5,353 nt of DNA from Aquificaceae bacterium (GCA_026983685.1 JALSTO010000012.1:1-5353), one strand, 5' to 3'. Positions 1 to 5,353 are shown, counted from the stretch's first letter. Translations and numbers: made by a program. Notes: generated by a model not told the origin, from the letters alone.

Positions 1-876
1 GATGACTTCATATATGCGGATAGATTCATTCCTTACCTTGAGCTCGTGGACTACGTCAAGATTGATGTCCTTGAACATTCACCCGAGCAGGTAGAGGAGT
101 TTCTTGAGAAGATAAAGCCTTACGATGTGAAACTTATAGCGGAGAAGGTTGAGACCTATGAGATATACAAAACCTACTACGACATGGGCTTTGACTACTT
201 TCAGGGCTTCTTCTTTCAGGAACCGAGGGTTATAGCTTCAAAGACTGTAGAGCCCACCTACACAGCCCTTGTGAAGCTCTACAACCTCGTGGCTGAGGAG
301 AGGGATGTTAGGGAGATAGAAAGTGTATTTAGGAAGTTTTCGGACCTTTCAGTAAAACTCCTTCAGCTTATAAACTCCGCTTACTATGCCCTGAGACAAC
401 CCGTAAAGTCAATAAGGCATGCAGTTCTCATGCTGGGCTACAAGAACATACTCAGATGGATACTGCTCCTCATGTACTCTGTCAGGAGTGAGGAATTTAC
501 CTCTGATCCTCTCTTTGAGGAAGCATCCCTCAGGGGATTCTACATGGAATCAGTTGCAAAGTATATCTTCTCCAAGGGTGAGATAGTTGAGAAATCCTTC
601 ATAACGGGTGTCCTGTCTCTGGTGGATGTCCTCTTGGGAGTTCCTATGGAGAAGGTCGTTTCCAGCCTTTCCCTTGAGGAGGATATAAAGGTAGCCCTGC
701 TCCGAAGGGAGGGAACTCTGGGAGATATTCTCAGGATGGTTGAATTGGTCCAGACGGGAAAGCTATCCAAGATAGAGCCCCTTTTGGAGAAGTACAGCTC
801 CAAGCATCTTACTGTAGAAAAACTCCTACAACTCCAGATGGAAGCTCTAAAGGCTTACTCAAGACTTGAGATTTAG
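1..876 (+). CDS. EAL-HDOD domain signalling protein (YuxH-like), 5'-truncated
   Basis: The reading frame is open from base 1, so this is the C-terminal 291 residues of a longer protein; family members (COG3434) are usually about 400 residues, so roughly 110 are missing. Fragment residues 1-75 are the end of an EAL domain: DDF at 1-3, DYVKID at 17-22, IAEKVET at 46-52 and YFQGFFFQEP at 66-75. Residues from about 80 to 280 are a HDOD domain, with INSAYY at 124-129, SIRHAVLMLG near 137-146 and FITGVLSLVDVLLG near 200-213. The DDFGTG loop of active c-di-GMP phosphodiesterases is replaced by DDFIYA, and EGVE by EKVE, so c-di-GMP hydrolysis is doubtful; the EAL catalytic motif itself is outside the window. 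Such proteins are thought to be cytoplasmic regulators of motility or signalling, but no specific target can be inferred. The GTG at 46 is internal and is not the true start. The TAG stop overlaps the convergent prs stop. Confidence 0.88.
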   Translation, partial: DDFIYADRFIPYLELVDYVKIDVLEHSPEQVEEFLEKIKPYDVKLIAEKVETYEIYKTYYDMGFDYFQGFFFQEPRVIASKTVEPTYTALVKLYNLVAEERDVREIESVFRKFSDLSVKLLQLINSAYYALRQPVKSIRHAVLMLGYKNILRWILLLMYSVRSEEFTSDPLFEEASLRGFYMESVAKYIFSKGEIVEKSFITGVLSLVDVLLGVPMEKVVSSLSLEEDIKVALLRREGTLGDILRMVELVQTGKLSKIEPLLEKYSSKHLTVEKLLQLQMEALKAYSRLEI

Positions 877-1811
877 AGGAAGAGAGAGCTTACCGACTCC
901 TCTTCGTGGATCCTCTTTATGGCTTCTCCAAGGAGGGGGGCTACCGATACAACCTTAAGCTTGTTAAAGAGCTTGTCTTCAACAGGTATAGTGTTTGTTA
1001 TTACCACCTGCTCTATGGAAGAGCCTGTGAGCCTCTCAACCGCAGGTCCGGAGAGGACACCATGAGTTGCACAGGCTATGACCCTCTTTGCTCCTCTGTT
1101 TATCAACATGTTGGAGGCAGCTACCATCGTACCCGCTGTGTCTATAAGGTCGTCTATTATTATCGCCTCCTTTCCCTCCAGCTCTCCCACAACGTCAAGC
1201 ACCTCAGCTTTGTTAGGTTCGGGTCTTCTCTTGTATATTATGGCTATACCACAACCGAGCCTGTTCGCGAGCTGTCTCGCCCTTTCAACCCCTCCCGCAT
1301 CGGGTGAGACCACCACAGGGTCTTCAAGTATGAGGTTCTTCCTTATGTAATCGTGGAGTACGGGAAGGGCGGAGAGATGGTCAACGGGTATATCAAAGAA
1401 GCCCTGTATCTGGGGTGAGTGAAGGTCAATTGTCACTACTCTGTGGGCACCTGCAACGGTTATCAGGTCCGCAAGGAGTCTTGCGCTCACAGGAGTCCTC
1501 GGCTTGTCCTGTCTGTCCTGCCTTGCATAGGCGAAGTAGGGTATTACTGCTGTTATCCTCCCCGCGGATGAGCGCTTCAGGGCGTCTATTATCAGAAGGA
1601 GCTCCATTATGTGCTGGTTAGCCGGGCTTGACAGGGACTGGAATACGTAAACATCCGCCCCCCTGATTGACTCATTTATCTGAACCCTGACCTCACCATC
1701 GCTGAACTTGGTCACGAGCATATCTGAGATATCCACGTTGAGGTAGCGGGAAACCTCCTCCGCAAGGGTCCTGTTTGCGGTTCCCGTCAGTATCTTGAGA
1801 GGTCTCTTCAT
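873..1811 (-). CDS. prs: Ribose-phosphate pyrophosphokinase (PRPP synthetase)
   Basis: Prs transfers pyrophosphate from ATP to ribose 5-phosphate to make PRPP, the precursor of nucleotides, histidine, tryptophan and NAD. The 312-residue length matches class I bacterial enzymes. Visible motifs are FSDGE at 36-40, RQDRQD at 97-102, the signature DLHSPQIQGFFDIPVD at 129-144 with H131, the KRR of the flexible catalytic loop at 194-196, and the PRPP loop DDLIDTAGT at 220-228. The ATG at 1811 was chosen because MKRPLKILTG is the normal family N terminus; a longer frame to 1916 only translates the tRNA gene. The ATG lies 10 nt after the tRNA CCA, and the leader (UUUAAAAGAA) has no convincing Shine-Dalgarno. 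The gene is third in the order ispE, tRNA-Gln, prs and should be co-transcribed with them. Its TAA stop overlaps the convergent EAL-HDOD gene by 4 bp, and I see no hairpin-plus-U-tract terminator there. Confidence 0.97.
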   Translation of the reverse strand: MKRPLKILTGTANRTLAEEVSRYLNVDISDMLVTKFSDGEVRVQINESIRGADVYVFQSLSSPANQHIMELLLIIDALKRSSAGRITAVIPYFAYARQDRQDKPRTPVSARLLADLITVAGAHRVVTIDLHSPQIQGFFDIPVDHLSALPVLHDYIRKNLILEDPVVVSPDAGGVERARQLANRLGCGIAIIYKRRPEPNKAEVLDVVGELEGKEAIIIDDLIDTAGTMVAASNMLINRGAKRVIACATHGVLSGPAVERLTGSSIEQVVITNTIPVEDKLFNKLKVVSVAPLLGEAIKRIHEEESVSSLFL

Positions 1812-1821
1812 TTCTTTTAAA

Positions 1822-1897
1822 TGGCTGGGGTGCCTGGACTCGAACCAGGAACCCCCGGATCCAAAGTCCGGTGCTCTGCCAGTTGAGCTACACCCCA
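1822..1897 (-). tRNA. tRNA-Gln (anticodon UUG)
   Basis: Read on the minus strand this 76-nt sequence folds into a complete cloverleaf. The acceptor stem is TGGGGTG with CACCCCA, the D stem GCTC with GAGC around an 8-nt loop AACTGGCA, the anticodon stem CCGGA with TCCGG around CTTTGGA, the variable loop GGGTT, and the T arm CCTGG-TTCGAGT-CCAGG. The discriminator is G73 and the 3' CCA is encoded. The anticodon TTG (plus positions 1862-1864) reads CAA, and CAG by wobble. The U1-A72 first pair and the absence of an extra base 20a in the D loop are known recognition features for bacterial GatCAB, so this tRNA fits the indirect route (Glu-tRNA(Gln), then amidation). Its first 10 nt overlap the 3' end of ispE, and prs begins 10 nt after CCA. 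It is therefore probably cut out of a shared ispE-prs transcript. Confidence 0.97.
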
Positions 1898-2709
1898 AGC
1901 CAGCTCTTAGTTTCAAACACCTTCCAGCCCCTGAGCTTTGCTCCCGCTTCCACCTCAGGGGTGAGCTTACCTATATAGAATACAGCAGAACCGCTCCCGC
2001 TGACAAGAGCTTTCAAGCCAAGGTGCTCTAAAAATCTGACCACCTCTCCTATCTCGGGATACATCTCAGAGGCTATCTCCCCCAGCCTGTTCTCAAGAGC
2101 TTCGTATCTACCCTCCCTCAATATATCAAGAACATCTTCAGGCTTTATGTTGGGGGTCAGATGCCTTTCCTTTACCGCAGAATATACAATCCTTGTGGAG
2201 GCTTCCACGTTCGGTACAAGAAGTGTTATATCAAGCTCAAGGTCATCAACCTTTCTGAGAACGTCTCCCCTACCCATCCCCAGGGCTGTCCCTCCTCCAA
2301 AGAAGAAGGGAGCATCGGAAGAAACAGCGCCCGCTATCTCAATCAGCTCCTCCTCACTCAGAGGCTCTCCCATGATCCTGTTTACCTCTCTCAGAACCGT
2401 TGCTACGTTGGAACTTCCTCCACCCAGACCGGCACCGACAGGTATCCTCTTGTTTATGTAGATGGAAAGCTCTATATCCCTTCCCAGCCTCCTCTGAAGC
2501 TCCGTCAGAGCCTTGAAGACGAGATTCTCCTCCTGAGGGATCCCTGTGCTGGTCTCAATTCGTAAGGGTCCTTCCCTTATCTCAATCTCATCGCACAGGT
2601 CTATTGCATGAAATACGGTAAGTATGTTGTGATAACCGTCGGATCTCTTTCCCACCAGCCAAAGTCCTAAGTTTACCTTGGCAGGTGAAAGAATCTTTGT
2701 AACGGACAT
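1888..2709 (-). CDS. ispE: 4-diphosphocytidyl-2-C-methyl-D-erythritol kinase
   Basis: IspE is the ATP-dependent GHMP-family kinase that phosphorylates the 2-hydroxyl of CDP-methylerythritol in the non-mevalonate (MEP) isoprenoid pathway, in the cytoplasm. The 273 residues are normal for the family. Motifs are SPAKVNLGLWLVGKRSDGYH at 8-27 with the conserved K11, the glycine-rich ATP loop PVGAGLGGGSSN at 90-101, SDAPFF at 131-136 with the probable catalytic D132, and VSGSGSAVF at 236-244. The start ATG is fixed by the N-terminal AK.N motif; a weak AGGA lies 13 nt upstream. The C terminus is odd. After RGWKVFE, where I recall the Aquifex enzyme ending, come seven residues TKSWLGV. The last base of codon 271, codons 272-273 and the TAG stop all sit inside the tRNA-Gln gene, where TAG forms tRNA positions 8-10. 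It diverges from gatB across 17 bp. Confidence 0.97.
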   Translation of the reverse strand: MSVTKILSPAKVNLGLWLVGKRSDGYHNILTVFHAIDLCDEIEIREGPLRIETSTGIPQEENLVFKALTELQRRLGRDIELSIYINKRIPVGAGLGGGSSNVATVLREVNRIMGEPLSEEELIEIAGAVSSDAPFFFGGGTALGMGRGDVLRKVDDLELDITLLVPNVEASTRIVYSAVKERHLTPNIKPEDVLDILREGRYEALENRLGEIASEMYPEIGEVVRFLEHLGLKALVSGSGSAVFYIGKLTPEVEAGAKLRGWKVFETKSWLGV

Positions 2710-2712
2710 GGG

Positions 2713-2718
2713 TATAAT
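2713..2718 (+). promoter_or_regulatory. Candidate -10 box TATAAT for the gatB operon
   Basis: A perfect sigma-70-type TATAAT lies in the 17-bp gap between the divergent ispE and gatB starts. Initiation normally falls 6-8 nt after the box, here about 2724-2727, which is at or just before the gatB ATG at 2727. No good -35 is seen: with a 17-bp spacer the hexamer at 2690-2695 is AGAATC. A TG at 2709-2710 is one base out of register for an extended -10. The absence of a Shine-Dalgarno for gatB agrees with a leaderless transcript. A six-base match in such a short gap is suggestive, but no start site is demonstrated. Confidence 0.45.
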
Positions 2719-2722
2719 CTTA

Positions 2723-2726
2723 TCCT
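2723..2726 (-). promoter_or_regulatory. Weak candidate Shine-Dalgarno (AGGA) of ispE
   Basis: On the minus strand AGGA lies 13 nt before the ispE ATG, which is somewhat far for an efficient site. It is the only purine-rich match in the gap. If it is used, the ispE transcript must start inside the gatB coding region, so the two promoters would overlap back to back. I found no strong minus-strand -10/-35 pair there; TAAGAT just downstream of the AGGA is only a 4/6 match to a -10 box. Confidence 0.25.
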
Positions 2727-4154
2727 ATGGAGTACGAGGCGGTAATAGGTCTTGAGATACACGTCCAGATGGACACAACCACGAAGCTCTTTTGCTCCTG
2801 CAGGGTGCAGTTCGGAGACGAACCAAACACGAACGTATGCCCCGTTTGCCTCGGGATGCCCGGTTCTCTGCCTGTCCTGAACAGAAAAGCTGTTGAGTAC
2901 GCTATCCGAGCTGCCTTAGCCCTTAACTGCGAGGTTCACAGAGAGTCAATCTTCGCAAGAAAGAACTACTTTTACCCCGACCTGCCGAAAGGATACCAGA
3001 TATCCCAGTATGAGAAGCCCATCGCAACCAACGGCTGGCTTGAGTTTGATATGCCGGACGGAAGCAAAAGAAGGGTGCGTATAAGAAGGCTTCACATGGA
3101 GGAGGACGCGGGAAAGAACATCCATGAGGGCTCAAAGAGCTACGTTGACCTCAACAGGGCTGGGACACCTCTTATGGAGATAGTCACAGAGCCGGACCTC
3201 AGAACTCCCGAGGAGGCTCGCCTATTCCTTGAAAACCTAAGGAACATAATGAGGTACACGGGTGTTTCAAAGGCTGATATGGAGAAAGGACAGCTTCGCT
3301 GTGATATAAACGTGTCCGTAAGACCGAAGGGCTCTCAGGGGCTCGGGACGAGGACTGAGATAAAGAACGTAAACTCCTTCAGGTTCGTTCAGAAGGCGCT
3401 TGAGTATGAGATAGAAAGACAGATAAGGGTTGTCTCTGAAGGAGGAAAGATTGAGCAGGAGACGAGGACCTTTGACCCAGCCAGCGGTAAGACCTACACG
3501 ATGAGGACCAAGGAGGAGGCTGAGGATTACAGATACTTTCCCGATCCGGACCTCCAGCCCCTTCTCCTTGAAGATAGCTGGATAGAGGAGATAAGGAGCT
3601 CTATGCCCGAGCTACCCCACCAGAGGCTAAAGAGACTGCTGAGTCAGTATGGCATCTCCGAGTATGAAGCGAAGATATTTGTCCAGAACAAGGAGCTCGG
3701 CGACTTCTTTGAGTCTGCTGTAAAGCACTACAACGAGCCCAAGATGATAGCTAACTGGCTTCTGAACGACCTCTTGGGTCTTCTCAACGAGAGGCAGGTG
3801 TCCATTGAAGACTCCCCGGTTTCCCCTGAGGGTCTCGCCCAGCTCGTCAGACTCATAAAGGAGGGGGTGATATCCACAAAGATAGGTAAAGAGGTCATAA
3901 AGGAGATGGTTCAGACGGGCAAGAGTGCCAATCAGATAGTTGAGGAGCGGGGTCTGAAGCAGATAAGCGATGAAGGAGCTATAAAGGGAATAATAGAGCA
4001 GGTGATAAGCCAGTTTCCCCAAGAGGTTGAAAGGTACAGGGCGGGAGAGGAGAAGCTTCTTGGCTTCTTCGTAGGTCAGGTCATGAAGGCAACCAAGGGT
4101 AAGGCGAATCCGAAGCTCGTAAACCAGCTTCTGAGGGAGGCTCTGAAGGGATGA
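2727..4154 (+). CDS. gatB: Asp/Glu-tRNA(Asn/Gln) amidotransferase subunit B
   Basis: GatB is the tRNA-binding and kinase-like subunit of GatCAB. It activates the side chain of mischarged Glu-tRNA(Gln) (and Asp-tRNA(Asn) where present) with ATP so that ammonia from GatA can amidate it. The 475 residues are full length. The N-terminal catalytic cradle shows VIGLEIHVQ at 6-14, a zinc-type cysteine set C23, C25, C38 and C41, [18 protein letters not shown] at 78-95, MEEDAGKN at 124-131, [11 protein letters not shown] at 190-200 and [10 protein letters not shown] at 267-276. The helical and YqeY-like tail from about 295 ends with [13 protein letters not shown] at 450-462, typical of the tRNA-binding end. 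The start is secure because [14 protein letters not shown] is the family N terminus, yet no Shine-Dalgarno precedes it. The stop overlaps the rpiB start in ATGA. gatA and gatC are not in the window, which is common when the subunits are dispersed. Confidence 0.98.
   Translation: MEYEAVIGLEIHVQMDTTTKLFCSCRVQFGDEPNTNVCPVCLGMPGSLPVLNRKAVEYAIRAALALNCEVHRESIFARKNYFYPDLPKGYQISQYEKPIATNGWLEFDMPDGSKRRVRIRRLHMEEDAGKNIHEGSKSYVDLNRAGTPLMEIVTEPDLRTPEEARLFLENLRNIMRYTGVSKADMEKGQLRCDINVSVRPKGSQGLGTRTEIKNVNSFRFVQKALEYEIERQIRVVSEGGKIEQETRTFDPASGKTYTMRTKEEAEDYRYFPDPDLQPLLLEDSWIEEIRSSMPELPHQRLKRLLSQYGISEYEAKIFVQNKELGDFFESAVKHYNEPKMIANWLLNDLLGLLNERQVSIEDSPVSPEGLAQLVRLIKEGVISTKIGKEVIKEMVQTGKSANQIVEERGLKQISDEGAIKGIIEQVISQFPQEVERYRAGEEKLLGFFVGQVMKATKGKANPKLVNQLLREALKG
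4135..4140 (+). promoter_or_regulatory. Candidate Shine-Dalgarno (GGGAGG) of rpiB
   Basis: GGGAGG lies inside the last codons of gatB, 10 nt before the rpiB ATG at 4151. It supports that ATG as the start and, with the ATGA overlap, suggests translational coupling to gatB. Confidence 0.5.
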
Positions 4155-4597
4155 AGGTAGCTATCGGTTCCGACCATGCGGGCTTTCCGCTCAAGGAGAG
4201 GATAAAGGAACATTTACTTGAACGGGGCTGTGAGGTGCTTGACTTCGGGACCACCTCTAAGGAGTCAACCCACTACCCCATCTTTGCAAAGGAGGTTGCC
4301 CTCGCTGTTCAGAGAGGTGAGGCTGAGAGGGGGGTGCTCGTGTGCGGAACGGGGATAGGTATGTGTATAACAGCGAATAAGTTCAGAGGCGTGAGGGCTG
4401 CACTGTGCCTCAACGAATACATGGCTCGTATGAGCAGGCTCCACAACGATGCGAATGTCCTCTGTCTCGGAGACAGGGTGATAGGAGAGGAGCTGGCTAT
4501 ATCCATAGTTGACGCCTGGCTTGAGACTCCCTTTGAAGGTGGAAGACACGCAAAGCGCGTTGAGCTCATAAGGGAAATAGAAGAAGGGCACATCTGA
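4151..4597 (+). CDS. rpiB: Ribose-5-phosphate isomerase B
   Basis: RpiB interconverts ribulose 5-phosphate and ribose 5-phosphate in the pentose phosphate pathway; it is a cytoplasmic enzyme of the RpiB/LacA/LacB family. The 148 residues are the usual length. Visible features are the N-terminal GSDHAG with D8 and H9, [10 protein letters not shown] at 34-43, the catalytic-cysteine loop VCGTGIGM at 64-71 with C65, [17 protein letters not shown] at 96-112 with H98, and the phosphate-binding GGRHAKRVE at 130-138 with R132 and R136. C65 favours RpiB over LacA/LacB-type or sugar-epimerase relatives. The ATG overlaps the gatB stop by 4 bp and has a GGGAGG upstream, so it is probably translated from the gatB message. 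Its product is the substrate of Prs, encoded on the other side of the divergent promoter. Confidence 0.96.
   Translation: MKVAIGSDHAGFPLKERIKEHLLERGCEVLDFGTTSKESTHYPIFAKEVALAVQRGEAERGVLVCGTGIGMCITANKFRGVRAALCLNEYMARMSRLHNDANVLCLGDRVIGEELAISIVDAWLETPFEGGRHAKRVELIREIEEGHI
4584..4588 (+). promoter_or_regulatory. Weak Shine-Dalgarno (AAGGG) of the ftsW-like gene
   Basis: AAGGG, within a GAAGAAGGG run, lies 10 nt before the ATG at 4599 and inside the end of rpiB. With only one base between the rpiB stop and this ATG, re-initiation by the same ribosome is likely. Confidence 0.35.
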
Positions 4598-4598
4598 T

Positions 4599-5353
4599 AT
4601 GGAGCGCCTCAGCCGGTTCTACCCGGACCCGGTTGTGCTCTTCACTACCCTGCTCCTATCCCTTATGGGGCTTCTATCAATAGTGAGCGTGAAGGTTGCA
4701 CCCCACATAATGGAAGACCTGGAACTGACCCACCTTCGCAGACCTCTGCTCTTTGCCCTTTTTCTCTTTCTCGGGCTTCTCCTTATGTCCGCAACCTCTT
4801 ACCTTCTTGACTACAAGAAGCTGAACAACCAGAGGGTAGTTTATGGTATGGTGATCTTCTCCCTTTCCCTGCTTACCTTTGTGCTTGTAAAGAAAGTCGT
4901 CCTGGGAAAGCCCGTAGAGAGATGGCTCGTGGGGACGAGCGTCCAGCCCTCCGAGCTCTCAAAGCTGATAATAATCTTCTTCATAGCCTACTATGTTGCG
5001 AGGAAGGGCTCTATTGATAGGCTCAGGTTCTTCGGGTGGGCTGTGTTCGTTGTTATGCTTCACTCAACCCTCCTCTTTCTCCAGCCGGATAAGGGGATGT
5101 CCCTGTTTGTCCTCGTTATAGCCTGGACAATGCTCTGGGCTGGAGGTACCCATCCACGCATCTACCTTCCCGTTGCAGGGCTCTTTATAGCCTTCATGTC
5201 CATTCTATTCCTGTTCAGTGGTGGTTACGCCCACAGGAGGATAGCTGTGTGGCTCAGTCCCATGGAAGACTCCTTCGGGAGTGGCTATCAGATAATCCAG
5301 TCTCTCTTAGCTTTCATGAACGGCGGGCTTCTTGGTCAGGGTTATGGCAAAGG
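4599..5353 (+). CDS. ftsW: SEDS-family peptidoglycan polymerase (FtsW, possibly RodA), 3'-truncated
   Basis: SEDS proteins are inner-membrane glycosyltransferases that polymerise lipid II with a partner class B PBP; FtsW acts in division and RodA in elongation. The first 251 codons are present and the frame runs off the window. Hydrophobic segments are visible near residues 11-32, 49-68, 81-97, 119-134, 145-161, 166-182 and 188-206, so about seven membrane helices. Family motifs are RWLVGTSVQPSELSK at 108-122, LQPDKGMS at 161-168, RRIAVWLSP at 213-221 and GSGYQIIQSLLAF...GGLLGQGYG at 227-250. The GYQ..QSL.A...GG..G.G pattern and the extended P.ED.FGSG lead-in fit FtsW/SpoVE better than RodA, but this is not decisive. 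The catalytic aspartate of the usual DFIF-type loop would lie beyond the window. QPDKG is unusual, because the family normally has QPDLG or QPDFG. The ATG follows the rpiB stop after 1 bp, making this the third gene of the gatB operon. Confidence 0.88.
   Translation, partial: MERLSRFYPDPVVLFTTLLLSLMGLLSIVSVKVAPHIMEDLELTHLRRPLLFALFLFLGLLLMSATSYLLDYKKLNNQRVVYGMVIFSLSLLTFVLVKKVVLGKPVERWLVGTSVQPSELSKLIIIFFIAYYVARKGSIDRLRFFGWAVFVVMLHSTLLFLQPDKGMSLFVLVIAWTMLWAGGTHPRIYLPVAGLFIAFMSILFLFSGGYAHRRIAVWLSPMEDSFGSGYQIIQSLLAFMNGGLLGQGYGK

Noticed and set aside
46..48. GTG at 46 as start of the EAL-HDOD gene
   Set aside because: The frame is open to base 1 and the upstream residues (DDFIYADRF) match the EAL domain, so the gene is cut by the window edge.
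879..905. Possible hairpin GAAGAG...CTCTTC after the EAL-HDOD stop as a terminator
   Set aside because: The stem is only 6 bp with a loop of about 15 nt, is inside prs coding sequence and has no T tract on either strand.
906..1307. 133-codon open frame on the plus strand opposite prs
   Set aside because: It lies wholly antisense to a strongly conserved gene, has no recognisable domain and no Shine-Dalgarno; it follows from the codon bias of prs.
1812..1916. A 35-residue N-terminal extension of prs from an ATG at 1916
   Set aside because: It is a translation of the tRNA-Gln gene (the familiar CSSTGRAPDFGSG...WFESRHP type of false peptide); the true Prs N terminus begins at 1811.
2147..2565. 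Two overlapping plus-strand frames opposite ispE (104 and 134 codons)
   Set aside because: Both are antisense to conserved IspE motifs, low-complexity in composition and without family features.
3627..4022. 131-codon minus-strand frame inside gatB
   Set aside because: It is a shadow of the GatB C-terminal domain; Leu/Tyr-rich composition results from complementing AAG/GAG/ATA codons.
4265..4593. Two minus-strand frames opposite rpiB
   Set aside because: They are antisense to catalytic RpiB motifs and have no independent evidence of coding.
1..5353. Search for a novel defence, mobile or repeat-based system
   Set aside because: Every gene belongs to a known family; I saw no direct-repeat array, inverted-repeat ends, integrase, toxin-antitoxin pair or unexplained large gap.

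Overview
The window looks like a piece of core chromosome from a thermophilic bacterium of the Aquificota, probably Aquificaceae. This rests on three things. The IspE protein resembles the crystallised Aquifex aeolicus enzyme as I recall it (shared GIPQEENLV, VSGSGS and RGWKV stretches). Codon choice is AGG/AGA- and ATA-rich with many Lys and Glu, as in thermophiles. Packing is extreme: the only non-coding DNA is 10 bp before prs, 17 bp between ispE and gatB, and 1 bp between rpiB and ftsW. No stretch over 300 bases lacks a gene. I see no mobile element, CRISPR array, long repeat or sign of recent transfer, and no unfamiliar gene family.

Left part (1-876, plus strand): the 3' part of an EAL-HDOD signalling protein of the YuxH type, cut by the window start. 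Its stop codon overlaps, tail to tail, the stop of prs.

Middle (873-2709, minus strand): a tight block transcribed leftwards, ispE, tRNA-Gln(UUG), prs. The last codons and stop of ispE lie inside the 5' end of the tRNA gene, and prs starts 10 nt after the encoded CCA. The tRNA therefore separates two messages, and its 5' processing would remove the ispE stop codon.

Right part (2727-5353, plus strand): gatB, rpiB and an ftsW/rodA-type gene (cut by the window end) form an operon with an ATGA overlap and a 1-bp gap. It diverges from ispE across 17 bp that contain a perfect TATAAT. That box is so close to the gatB ATG that a leaderless gatB mRNA is predicted.

Functionally, the two arms touch the same pathways. 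GatB is part of the amidotransferase that converts Glu-tRNA(Gln) to Gln-tRNA(Gln), and the tRNA(Gln) here carries the U1-A72 pair this enzyme prefers. RpiB makes ribose 5-phosphate, the substrate of Prs. IspE (isoprenoid precursors) and FtsW/RodA (peptidoglycan polymerisation) are linked more loosely, through the undecaprenyl carrier. The most interesting aspect is the gene architecture (tRNA punctuation and the likely leaderless start), not a new protein system.
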